The notes beneath the pieces were generated by a model, which did no database searches, was not told the origin of the DNA, and saw nothing but the letters and a program-made list of their open reading frames with translations. Below are positions 1 through 8,000 of a stretch of 64,000 nucleotides of DNA, piece by piece. Both the position numbers and the translations under genes were made by a program. This DNA comes from Winogradskyella undariae (lineage in GTDB: Bacteria; Bacteroidota; Bacteroidia; Flavobacteriales; Flavobacteriaceae), in contig NZ_JABTEL010000002.1 in the NCBI RefSeq assembly GCF_013285155.1, positions 1-64,000 on the forward strand. Reading direction: 5' to 3'. Position 1 is the stretch's first letter. Each line of letters opens with the position of its first letter.

Positions 1-1
1 T

Positions 2-40
2 AAAAGAGAGCGTTCCTATCCAAAAGATGCGCTCTCTTTT
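2..40 (+). terminator. Intrinsic terminator of a gene left of the window
   Basis: An 11-bp perfect stem (AAAAGAGAGCG at 2-12 with CGCTCTCTTTT at 30-40) encloses a 17-nt loop and ends in a T-run. It would end transcription of a gene lying left of position 1. It could work in both directions because the stem also begins with an A-run. Confidence 0.7.
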
Positions 41-70
41 TCATTATTAATCTTACTAAATAGAATTACA

Positions 71-451
71 ATGAAGAAACAAGTTAACAAAATAAAAGCC
101 GATTTACAACATTTTTTTGGGACAGAAAAGGTCTTTAAAATTCCATTAATTGGAACGCGTTTTACTGACGGATTAAAATATTTAGCCAACGAAGCGGAAT
201 GCTTTTGGCTGATTACAGATGCATCCGTAATTGCAAAAAGTTTATCGAATAGAAGTGAATTTATTACCATTGATTTTAAACGACTTTCTGAAAAGGAACA
301 GTTTGAAAAGCAATGCGAAGCCATCATAAATTATAGTGATGGAAAGGGTACTATTTTTGAAACGCATCGCTATAATGTAAATGATTTTCCTTTGGATGAA
401 CTGCGCTTATTATTCGTAGATAATACACTAATGCTTCCGAGCGAATATTAA
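71..451 (+). CDS. DUF6876-like protein of the mobile element
   Basis: This encodes a 126-residue soluble protein with no signal peptide or membrane segment. The stretch IPLIGTRFTDGLKYLANEA followed by CFWLITDA resembles the small DUF6876 family of Bacteroidota, which I recall mostly from mobile or accessory regions; no biochemical role is known to me. The gene lies between a terminator hairpin (2-40) and another (596-628), so it is probably a single-gene unit. Its position beside a mobilization protein and an integrase makes it likely element cargo. The family assignment is from memory of the conserved motif and is moderately sure; the function is unknown. Confidence 0.6.
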   Translation: MKKQVNKIKADLQHFFGTEKVFKIPLIGTRFTDGLKYLANEAECFWLITDASVIAKSLSNRSEFITIDFKRLSEKEQFEKQCEAIINYSDGKGTIFETHRYNVNDFPLDELRLLFVDNTLMLPSEY

Positions 452-595
452 CAGTTGCATGAGCTCAAAAGGCAGTCTTTTTTTGTCCTGATATTTTGTA
501 TTCTTCAACAAAAAGAGCTATTCCTTAAGGATACTTTTAAACTTCAAGAATAACAGTCTTAAAAAATCGTAATACAATTAGCACTCGTTAAAAAG

Positions 596-628
596 CCATT
601 ACATTTTTGGATGTAATGGTATTTTTTT
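596..628 (+). terminator. Terminator hairpin after the DUF6876-like gene
   Basis: CCATTACAT (596-604) pairs with ATGTAATGG (611-619) around a 6-nt loop, followed by TATTTTTTTT. This is a typical intrinsic terminator. It ends immediately before the 16-bp palindrome at 630-645. Confidence 0.75.
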
Positions 629-629
629 T

Positions 630-645
630 GTCCAGCGCGCTGGAC
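630..645. promoter_or_regulatory. 16-bp perfect palindrome, possible oriT or regulator site
   Basis: GTCCAGCGCGCTGGAC is identical to its reverse complement and is far more GC-rich than its surroundings. About 20 bp further on, GTAACA (665-670) and TGTTAC (681-686) form a second inverted repeat around CGCTACGCGA. Both lie in the leader of the mobilization gene that starts at 804, so a transfer-origin or mobilization-protein binding role is a reasonable guess. There is no direct proof, and a plain repressor operator would look the same. Confidence 0.5.
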
Positions 646-749
646 GAAAAGGAATAGCAAGAGGGTAACACGCTACGCGATGTTACTGTTTTTTAACTTA
701 TTGACTATTAGTGTTTTATACGTAATTAAAAACTGGTTTAGAAATCATT

Positions 750-806
750 TTTAGCGTAAAAATGCTCGCAGCCCAGTGAAATCAATAAAAATTTAGCGTA
801 AAAATG
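750..806 (+). repeat. 15-bp direct repeat in the leader of the mobilization gene
   Basis: TTTAGCGTAAAAATG occurs at 750-764 and again at 792-806, with starts 42 bp apart (about four helical turns). The second copy ends in the ATG of the mobilization gene. The first copy also ends in ATG and would begin a five-codon reading frame (MLAAQ, then TGA). The duplication may be a binding site for the encoded protein or a duplicated translation start. Confidence 0.6.
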
Positions 807-1241
807 GATAAAGGCTATGAAAAAGAACGATTTGAAAGTTTAAGCATCAAAAGTTCTGTAGTGAAGAAATTTAGAGATTATTCTAAATCAATTTCAAAAT
901 CGAACTCAATGACTTTGCTTTTGATGGTTGAGTTTTTTGAGCGTAATGAACTTTATCCAGGAGATGATTTGAAACCAGGCTTAATGGAAACTGAAAATCG
1001 GATTAAGAAAAGAATCAATGCGCTCATTGCCATTATAAAAGATATAGAAAAGAACCAATCTAAACCGACATTGGCAATGTTGCAATCTCTTTTTGAAGGA
1101 TCTGAGCCAAAGCAAAAATTAATTCTTGCGAAAAGTTTTGAGGAGTTAGAGAAAGAAAGATTGAATAAAGAATTTAAATTGCGATTTAAAGAAAAAAGTG
1201 AATCTAATTTTAAAAATGATAGCGAGGATTCAAATAATTGA
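804..1241 (+). CDS. BfmA/BtgA-type mobilization protein
   Basis: This is a 145-residue soluble, highly charged protein. Its N-terminal segment (MDKGYEKERFESLSIK, then KKFRDYSKSISKSNSMTLLLM, about residues 1-42) and the KRINALIAIIKDIEKNQSKPT segment (about 69-89) match what I know of the BfmA/BtgA mobilization family. Those proteins bind the transfer origin of Bacteroidota mobilizable elements as partners of a relaxase. The last third is Lys/Glu-rich and probably helical. No relaxase gene follows: the next 445 bp are noncoding up to the integrase. The element is therefore either truncated or depends on a relaxase supplied elsewhere. The start is set by the second copy of the 15-bp repeat. Confidence 0.75.
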   Translation: MDKGYEKERFESLSIKSSVVKKFRDYSKSISKSNSMTLLLMVEFFERNELYPGDDLKPGLMETENRIKKRINALIAIIKDIEKNQSKPTLAMLQSLFEGSEPKQKLILAKSFEELEKERLNKEFKLRFKEKSESNFKNDSEDSNN

Positions 1242-1686
1242 AAGCAGATATCAAATTAAATCAATTAGCATCAAATGCTATGAACACCTAAAAACACTGT
1301 AAATATGTTAATTTTAAGGGCTTTAAAATCATTTTTTCAAGCCTCGACAATGTAGTTGTCCAGAATGATGAGATAATTGGTTAAATCATTTGTAAATTAC
1401 CTTATTTTTGATTCTGAGTTGTAATTATAAACCAGATAAATAATTTAGAGTTTTTTGAAATAAAAAAAATAATTTTAAATTATTGTTAGCTTAGTTTATA
1501 AATGTTTTCTTTTGTTTGTTAATGTTTATATATACATACCAATGCTTGTTCATTGCTTGTCCACTACTTGTTCAGTACTTGTACCGATTTTGATCATGTT
1601 CTAATCATATCGCAAAATGAATCATTTGATAGCAAAACTAATTAGGGTTAAAAGCACTATAAATTTCAGCTTTAAAATTGAATGTA
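1242..1686. other. Noncoding stretch between mobilization gene and integrase
   Basis: I see no convincing gene here. A 69-codon frame beginning at 1617 runs antisense through the integrase 3' end and looks spurious. The notable content is a block of four 11-bp tandem repeats at 1545-1588. I looked for a copy of the ssrA 3' end that could be a second attachment site and found none. Confidence 0.6.
1545..1588. repeat. Four tandem 11-bp repeats beside the integrase
   Basis: CTTGTTCATTG, CTTGTCCACTA, CTTGTTCAGTA and CTTGTACCGAT follow one another without a gap (1545-1555, 1556-1566, 1567-1577, 1578-1588), consensus CTTGTNCANTR. A strict 11-bp period places the CTTGT cores on nearly the same face of the helix. 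This is typical of multi-site protein binding such as iterons or integrase arm-type sites. The block lies about 100 bp beyond the integrase stop codon. Confidence 0.7.
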
Positions 1687-2928
1687 TTATTGGTTTTCTT
1701 TTCGGTCTTTTCTCTGGGTTTTCAGTTTCTCTTCAAGTATATTCATATCGTCACTCACTTTTCGATCGACTATTTTCGCATAATGTTGAGTCGTTCTTAA
1801 CGATTTATGTCCAAGCATTTTACTAACGGTTTCTAATGGCACACCGTTCGTTAATGTTACAGTAGTAGCAAACGTATGTCGTGCCAAATGTGTGGTTAGT
1901 GGTTTTGTGATACCGCAGAGCATCGCTATTTCTTTTAAATAGGCATTAGATTTCTGGTTACTAAATACAGGAATTAAACGTTCACTTTTTAGCACTTGTG
2001 GGTCGTAGGCATACCGATTTAAGATCTCTTTCGCTATGGGTAACAACGGAATACTACTTCGTGTATTTGTTTTGGTTCGTTTGATATTTATCCACTGCTT
2101 GCCATCAATGCCAATAGTAATATCTGATTTTGAAAGTTTCTCAACATCAGAATAGGCGAGACCTGTGTAGCAGGAAAATACAAACATGTCTCTAACGACT
2201 TTCAGCCTATCAAAATGTAATTCTTTAGTGTAAAGTGTTTCTATTTCTATAGTAGTTAGATATTCACGTTCTACAGCTTCAAATTGGACTTTGTAATTAT
2301 AAAATGGATCGCGATCCATCCATTGATTGGCTAAAGCAATGCGAATGATTTTTTTGAAATTATTAATATATTTCAATGCCGAATTATGATTGCACTTTCT
2401 AGTCGTTTTTAAAAAGAACTCAAATTTGGTAATGAATCGATAATCTATATCTTTTAGTTTGTAATCTTCCAGTTTGTATTCCTCTTCAATAAATTGTTTT
2501 ACATGATCGTAACACGTCCAATAGCGTTTTGCAGTACTGACAGAGATATTTTTCCCTGCTAATAAATCGGTTCTTTCATTATGTTCTTTGAATACTTCAA
2601 GAATAAATCTAATTTTCTTTCCACCACCTTTTAAAAGATTCATCATAGACCTAGCAGATATCAAATTATTCTCGTCCATGCATCTTTGATGAATTTTATA
2701 TAGCTTATGTTTTAGATTATCAATGTGGTTATTAATTTCGATAGCCTCACGATTTGTACCCATAACTTTTTGGGATTTAGTACTCCAAAATTTTGGATCA
2801 ATCTTCCTGCTAATACTATATTCAATGCGTTTATTGTCAAATGTTAATCGTAAATAAATGGGTGCTAATCCTCTACTATTTATCTTTGAATTGACAAGAT
2901 GAAAATGGATAGAAAAGTCTGTTCTCAT
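1687..2928 (-). CDS. Site-specific tyrosine integrase (Bacteroidota conjugative-transposon type)
   Basis: This 413-residue enzyme catalyses integration and excision of the element. Residues about 1-100 form an arm-DNA-binding region, 125-215 a SAM-like core-binding region, and 220-400 the catalytic domain. Visible catalytic residues are K286 (KRTKTN), H347 and R350 (HLARH), H374 (GHK) and the nucleophile Y383 (HYAKI). The usual first arginine of the box (TGLR) is alanine here (TGLAYSDV, A258). That arginine is also known to be missing in the CTnDOT-type integrases, so the enzyme need not be dead. The gene points away from ssrA, with its start 262 bp from the 3' end of the tmRNA gene, a classic integration target. 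A 12-bp inverted repeat (2943-2954 and 3040-3051) lies just upstream. Confidence 0.93.
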   Translation of the reverse strand: MRTDFSIHFHLVNSKINSRGLAPIYLRLTFDNKRIEYSISRKIDPKFWSTKSQKVMGTNREAIEINNHIDNLKHKLYKIHQRCMDENNLISARSMMNLLKGGGKKIRFILEVFKEHNERTDLLAGKNISVSTAKRYWTCYDHVKQFIEEEYKLEDYKLKDIDYRFITKFEFFLKTTRKCNHNSALKYINNFKKIIRIALANQWMDRDPFYNYKVQFEAVEREYLTTIEIETLYTKELHFDRLKVVRDMFVFSCYTGLAYSDVEKLSKSDITIGIDGKQWINIKRTKTNTRSSIPLLPIAKEILNRYAYDPQVLKSERLIPVFSNQKSNAYLKEIAMLCGITKPLTTHLARHTFATTVTLTNGVPLETVSKMLGHKSLRTTQHYAKIVDRKVSDDMNILEEKLKTQRKDRKENQ

Positions 2929-2942
2929 AATTATACAAATTT

Positions 2943-3051
2943 TAGGTCTCGCTAAAGTCCTAAAAAGGTAGTAAATTAGAACTTAAAAACCTAATTCGTT
3001 TTTTTTGTAAATAACTGAAAATGAGTAAAATATTGTGCGTAGCGAGACCTA
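2943..3051. repeat. 12-bp inverted repeat between integrase and ssrA
   Basis: TAGGTCTCGCTA (2943-2954) and TAGCGAGACCTA (3040-3051) are perfect reverse complements. A third partial copy, GGTCTCG, is at 3082-3088. The left arm overlaps a near-consensus -7 element of the integrase gene (TA-N3-TTTG, minus strand, 2936-2944). It may be an integrase binding site that also represses int, or part of the attachment site. Confidence 0.65.
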
Positions 3052-3133
3052 TTTTAAAAATCGAAAAGGGGTCACCGAATTGGTCTCGATTGAGATGGTT
3101 TTAAAGGATATCATTTAATATTAAATAAAACAC

Positions 3134-3166
3134 AAAACCCTGTAAATCATAAATTTACAGGGTTTT
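3134..3166 (-). terminator. Terminator of the tmRNA gene
   Basis: A 14-bp perfect stem (AAAACCCTGTAAAT at 3134-3147 with ATTTACAGGGTTTT at 3153-3166) surrounds a 5-nt loop. It lies 25 bp beyond the mature 3' end of ssrA, and on the minus strand it is followed by a T-rich run. The A/T tails on both sides would allow bidirectional action. Confidence 0.8.
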
Positions 3167-3190
3167 TGAAGAGTTTTGATACTCTAAAAG

Positions 3191-3581
3191 TGGAGTCGGA
3201 GAGAATCGAACTCTCGTCCAAACAAGTAACCAAAAGGCTTTCTACACGTTTATTCTTTTCTTAGGTTTTCGACTTGAAGCTGGTTAAAGACAACCCACTT
3301 TTAGCTTAGCTTCTTAATCTCGAAAAGGTATCGAAGCACTACCTAATCTAAGTCAATTTTTACGATGCCTAATAAAGAACGCCATTAACTAAGGCTTTCT
3401 CGAGACATTTAGCACTCCTACCTAGTAGGACGAGGCTTAATCTTACTGTAATTCAGATTATGCAGCTAAAGCGTAGTTATTCTCGCCGTTTAAAATTTGG
3501 TCTAGCCTTTTACGTGTATCAATGCCATTACACGACGTGCTTACAATTCGCTTAATCTCGCTGTCAAAACCAGTCGACCCC
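3191..3581 (-). ncRNA. ssrA: tmRNA (transfer-messenger RNA)
   Basis: tmRNA rescues stalled ribosomes and tags incomplete proteins for proteolysis. On the minus strand the gene begins GGGGTCGACTGGTTTTGACA, and the 3' end has a T-arm with GTTCGATTC. The acceptor stem pairs GGGGTCG (3581-3575) with CGACTCC (3198-3192), with discriminator A at 3191. CCA is not encoded (the DNA continues CTT). The tag frame at 3487-3461 reads GENNYALAA and then TAA, the form usual in Bacteroidota. Length is about 391 nt. It is a common integration target, and the integrase next to its 3' end fits that; the 3' end is intact. Confidence 0.96.
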
Positions 3582-4114
3582 AATTTAATAGAATAGTAAT
3601 TTCCAAGAAACAGATAATAAAGTTTCAAGGGCTGCAAATTTACTAAAAATACTAACGCAAAAGCTATACCAAATACATTTTATAAACTTCTTAACTAACA
3701 TTGTCAGCTTATAACATCCCAAATTGGCACTCTTTTTTACATTTTAACCTAAGATTTGTGTTGAATTACCTACGTTCTATATAAAGTTTTTAGACTTAAA
3801 ATACAGCAAATTTTCATTTACTTTTTTGTTTGTTTTTACGCTTCAAGTCAGAGGCTTATAGTCTGCTTTTTTTATTTCAAAAATCACTCCTTAACAATTA
3901 GAATACATTATTAACAATGCCTTGGTGATCATTTAAAGTAATCTTAATAAGGTGTGTTAAGTTGTTGTTTGTTAGGTTTTTGGTAAAATGTAAAAAACTA
4001 AAAAACGCACTTTAACGATGTTTTGTGCTTTTCAGTGGGGTCTCAATTTAATGCAGGAAGACGATGTTTTGTTAGAATTTCTACATTTGTTTCGAATTAA
4101 AAATAAGTGTTCTC
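3582..4114. other. Intergenic region between ssrA and the TPR gene
   Basis: I see no gene in these 533 bp. On the minus strand TAAATTTG (3642-3635) is a good -7 element for ssrA, with TTTTG about 15 nt upstream, implying a 5' leader of roughly 45 nt that is removed from the precursor. On the plus strand TACATTTG (4082-4089) fits a -7 element for the TPR gene at 4115, though no clear -33 TTG is at the usual spacing. Confidence 0.55.
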
Positions 4115-4999
4115 ATGAAAATAAAATTGCATACTTTACTCTTAAATCAGAGTGCTTTTCTAAGTGTATTTTTATTCAAAATTATACTATCTATTGTTGT
4201 ATTTATAAGCTTGTCTACAAAAGCATCTGCTCACGGAGATTTAACAAAACAAATAGCAATAAAGACACACCAAATTTCAGAAAGTCCAAACAATTTTAAA
4301 CTGTATTACGAAAGAGGATTGTTATATCAACAGCATGTTGAATATCCAAAAGCAATGGAAGATTATTTAAAATCTAAAACTCTAGGAAATACTGATAATG
4401 CATTACAATACCGAATTTCTGAACTTAATTATCTATCTGAAGATTATCCAAAAGCTTTACAAAACATAACTTCTTATTTAGATATTACACCTACGGATGT
4501 AAAAGCTAAAAAGCTTGAAGCACAAATATTGTTTCATTTAAAATCTTACCAGAAATCCTTAAGTGCCTATAAATATGTTATGGAGCATATGGTTGATTTA
4601 AGACCAGAGGATATTTTAGAATATACAGACATAATTCTAGCCGAAAATAATGAAAATTATAAAGTAGCCTTAGAGGTTATAGAATTAGGTTTAAAGAAGC
4701 TAGGTTCAAATACGCTAGCTCTTCAACTTAAAAAACTAGACTATCTCAAGGCAGATCATCAAATAGAGGAAGCTTTAAAACAATATGATTATTTCATTTT
4801 AGAATACAAAAGAAAAGAGTTTTGGTACTATAAAAAAGCCAATTATTTAGCCCAATTAGATAGATCTAACGAAGCCAATATTGCTCTAAAACAAGCAACG
4901 ATTGCTATAGATCAATTGGATAACAAGTTTAAAAAAATGAAATCGATTACAGAATTAGAAGTCAAAATACAAGATTTAGAAAACACAATTAATAACTGA
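4115..4999 (+). CDS. Exported TPR-repeat protein
   Basis: This encodes 294 residues with an N-terminal hydrophobic export signal (about residues 16-38, ending KASAHG) and then degenerate tetratricopeptide helices to about residue 260. The best units are YERGLLYQQHVEYPKAMEDY and the following NALQYRISELNYLSEDYPKAL. The end (about 270-294) is a short charged helix. TPRs mediate protein contacts, probably in the periplasm. The stop codon is 7 nt before the start of the giant phosphatase gene, so the two are almost certainly co-transcribed. It may be a chaperone or partner of that exported enzyme, but this is inference. Confidence 0.8.
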   Translation: MKIKLHTLLLNQSAFLSVFLFKIILSIVVFISLSTKASAHGDLTKQIAIKTHQISESPNNFKLYYERGLLYQQHVEYPKAMEDYLKSKTLGNTDNALQYRISELNYLSEDYPKALQNITSYLDITPTDVKAKKLEAQILFHLKSYQKSLSAYKYVMEHMVDLRPEDILEYTDIILAENNENYKVALEVIELGLKKLGSNTLALQLKKLDYLKADHQIEEALKQYDYFILEYKRKEFWYYKKANYLAQLDRSNEANIALKQATIAIDQLDNKFKKMKSITELEVKIQDLENTINN

Positions 5000-5006
5000 A
5001 AAAATT

Positions 5007-8000
5007 ATGATTAAGAAAAGTACTTTTATGTTAATGATGCTGCTGGTTATGGCGTATTCATTTTCTCAAACCGTATCGGTAGATATTCCCATTAATGGGA
5101 GTGCGGGTTCTGCTGAAGAAAATTATAGCGGCAGTGGTCAAGTCTACACTGGTAGTTCGGATTTAGAATTATACCAAGACGGAACGGATGAACAAGTCGT
5201 TGGTCTTTATTTTCAAAACATAGGACTTCCTCAAAACGCAGTTATTACTAATGCGTACATTCAATTTCAAGTAGATGAAAATGGCGCAGGAGATGTTACT
5301 GTAAATGTAACAGGAGATGATACAGATAATGCATCAAGTTTTGTTGGTAATGCTGCTTATGGTGTTTCTTCAAGACCCTCTACAACAGCAAACGTAGATT
5401 GGGCTATTGCGAGTTGGGATGGACAAATTGGTCAGGCATCAACAGATCAAAGAACACCAGATATCAGTGCTATACTTTCAGAGATTACCTCAAGAAGTGG
5501 TTGGGCAGAAGGAAATAGTATGGTTTTTAAATTTACAGGAGTTTCCAGATCAGATGGTGCTTGGAGAGAAGCTGAAAATAATTCAGGAGGCACACCTTCA
5601 TTACATATTGAATACACAGCTGAGCCTTCAGAAGTTGTTATTTCTACAGTAAATATTACAGCTAATGAAGATGATGGTACGGCTGAAGAAGCGTTTAGTG
5701 GTAGTGGTTTTGTAAGTACTATTAGTTCCGATTTAGAATTGTACTATGATGGTACTACAGAACAAGTTGTAGGGGTCCGTTTTGAAAATATTAATCTTCC
5801 ACAAAATGCTGTGGTAACCAATGCTTATGTTCAGTTTGAAGTGGATGAAAACGGAAATGGAGATGTCACTGTAAATGTTACAGGAGATAATAGTGACGAT
5901 GCTTCTGTGCTTGGATCTAATGGTAATTTTGGCCTTTCAACCAGAACAGCAACTACAGCAAATGTAGATTGGGCTATTGCGAGTTGGGTAGGGCAAATAG
6001 GTCAAGCTTCAACAGCGCAGAGAACACCAGATATCAGTGCTATTCTTTCTGAAATTACAGCAAGAAGTGGTTGGGAACCAGGGAATAGTATGGCATTTAT
6101 GTTTACAGGAGTTTCGAGATCTGATGGAGCTTACAGAGAAGCTTCTAGTGCATCAGTTTTGTTGCATATTGAATATGAAACACCTCCAGTTGAAATCGAT
6201 ATTACAGGAAACTCTATTTCTATTGAAAATGGAGATACAACACCAGACCTTTCAGATTATACACAATTTGAAAACACAGGAATTAATGAAACATTAACCA
6301 GAACGTTTTCTATTACAAATTTAGGGGAGCAAGATCTAAACTTAACAGGTTCACCATTAGTTTCTATAACTGGTGATGCTGAGTTTACTATTCTTACACA
6401 ACCAAGTTCTTCTATAGTAAGTGCTGGCGGAAGTTTAGATTTTGTAGTGCAATATGCACCAACTGCAGCAGTAACTAACACGGCAATGATTTCAGTTGCT
6501 AGTGATGATGCCAATGAAAATCCTTATACGTTTAGTTTACAAGCTACTGGTGAAACGGCTGTTATCGATTTAGATGTTTTAGGGAATGGAACATTAATTT
6601 CTAATGGAGATACGACACCAGATGTTTTAGATCATACAGATTTTGGTCCTACTTTTATTTCTATAGGAACAACAAAAACTTATACAATAGCAAATACAGG
6701 AAATAGTGTAATTACAATAGCTTCTATAATTAGTGACAACCCAGAGTTTGTGATTACTAATTCAGAGTCGACTATTAATGGAGGAATGTCTTCAACTTTT
6801 AATATCACTTTTATACCTACAAGTTCAGTCTCATCTACAGCGACAATCACTATAGAGAGTAATGATACGGATGAAAATCCATTCACATTTAATGTGCAAG
6901 GAGAAGGAGAAGAGGCTTCTTTCCCTGCTACAATTATGGCTGGTGATGATTGGTTCTACTTAAATGATGGTAGCGATCAAGGTACAGCATGGAGAACCTT
7001 AACGTTTGATCAAAGCAATTGGGAAGAAGGAGCTACGGAAATTGGTTACGGAGATGGAGATGAAGTTACCGATTTAGGAGTGCCTGCTACACCAAGACCT
7101 GTTACAACCTATTTTAGAAAGTACATTGATATGGAAAATATAGGAATGTATAATAGTCTAGATTTAGAAGCTGTTAGAGATGATGGGATTGTGGTTTATG
7201 TCAATAATGTTGAGGTTTGGAGAAATAACATGCCAACGGAAGGTCCTATAGCATTCGATGATGAGGCAATCACAGGAATTAGTGGGTCTGATGAAGATTT
7301 TTGGAATACACAAAATGTAAATTCTTTCCCGTTAGTTGAAGGAGTTAATATTATAGCCGTAGAAATTCACCAGAGTAGTGTAAATAGTGGAGATATTAGT
7401 TTTAATTTTAAACTAACACCTAGCACATCTATTGCACCAACTATTGAAGTAGAAAGAGGCCCTTATTTACAAAGTGGAACACCTACAAGTGTGGTTGTAA
7501 AATGGAGAACAGCAGTAGAAACGCAATCTGCGGTTAAATACGGAACAGCTTTAGATATGTTAACTTCAGTAGTTTCTAATTCAGAATTAACTACGGAACA
7601 TGAAGTGACTTTAACGGGGTTAGATCCTAATACTACATATTACTATAATATTGGTAATGAAGATGAAGTACTTGCACAAAGCGAAACTGGAGATATGTTC
7701 ATTAAGACAGCACCTGTTGCAGGAACAGATCAATTTGTAAGAGCATGGATTTTAGGAGATCCTGGAACAGGAAGTATTAATCAAAGAAATGTTAGAGATG
7801 CTTATTACAATTACGTTTCTACAGTAGAAACAAATACAGGTCAAACGGATATGATGTTGTTTTTAGGAGATAATGCTTACAGTAATGGTACTGATGCACA
7901 GCACCAAAGTTATTTCTTTAATGTGTATGACGACATGTTGAAAAAGGCAGTAGCTTGGTCTTGTTTAGGAAACCATGATGGTTTTACTTCAGATTTAGAA

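Noticed and set aside
1545..1588. CRISPR array
   Set aside because: The repeats are 11 bp, contiguous and without spacers, and no cas genes are present.
1617..1826. 69-codon plus-strand frame antisense to the integrase 3' end
   Set aside because: It overlaps the conserved end of the integrase, has no recognisable domain or promoter, and is of a length expected by chance in AT-rich DNA.
1..3190. Second ssrA attachment site inside the window
   Set aside because: I looked for a copy of the ssrA 3' end (GGAGTCGGAGAG and neighbours) and saw none, so the far end cannot be placed.
3841..3880. Hairpin CAGA/TCTG followed by Ts
   Set aside because: The stem is only four base pairs and no gene ends upstream on that strand.
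4018..4299. 93-codon frame overlapping the start of the exported TPR gene
   Set aside because: It is out of frame with a clear signal peptide and TPR protein at 4115-4999 and looks like a chance frame.
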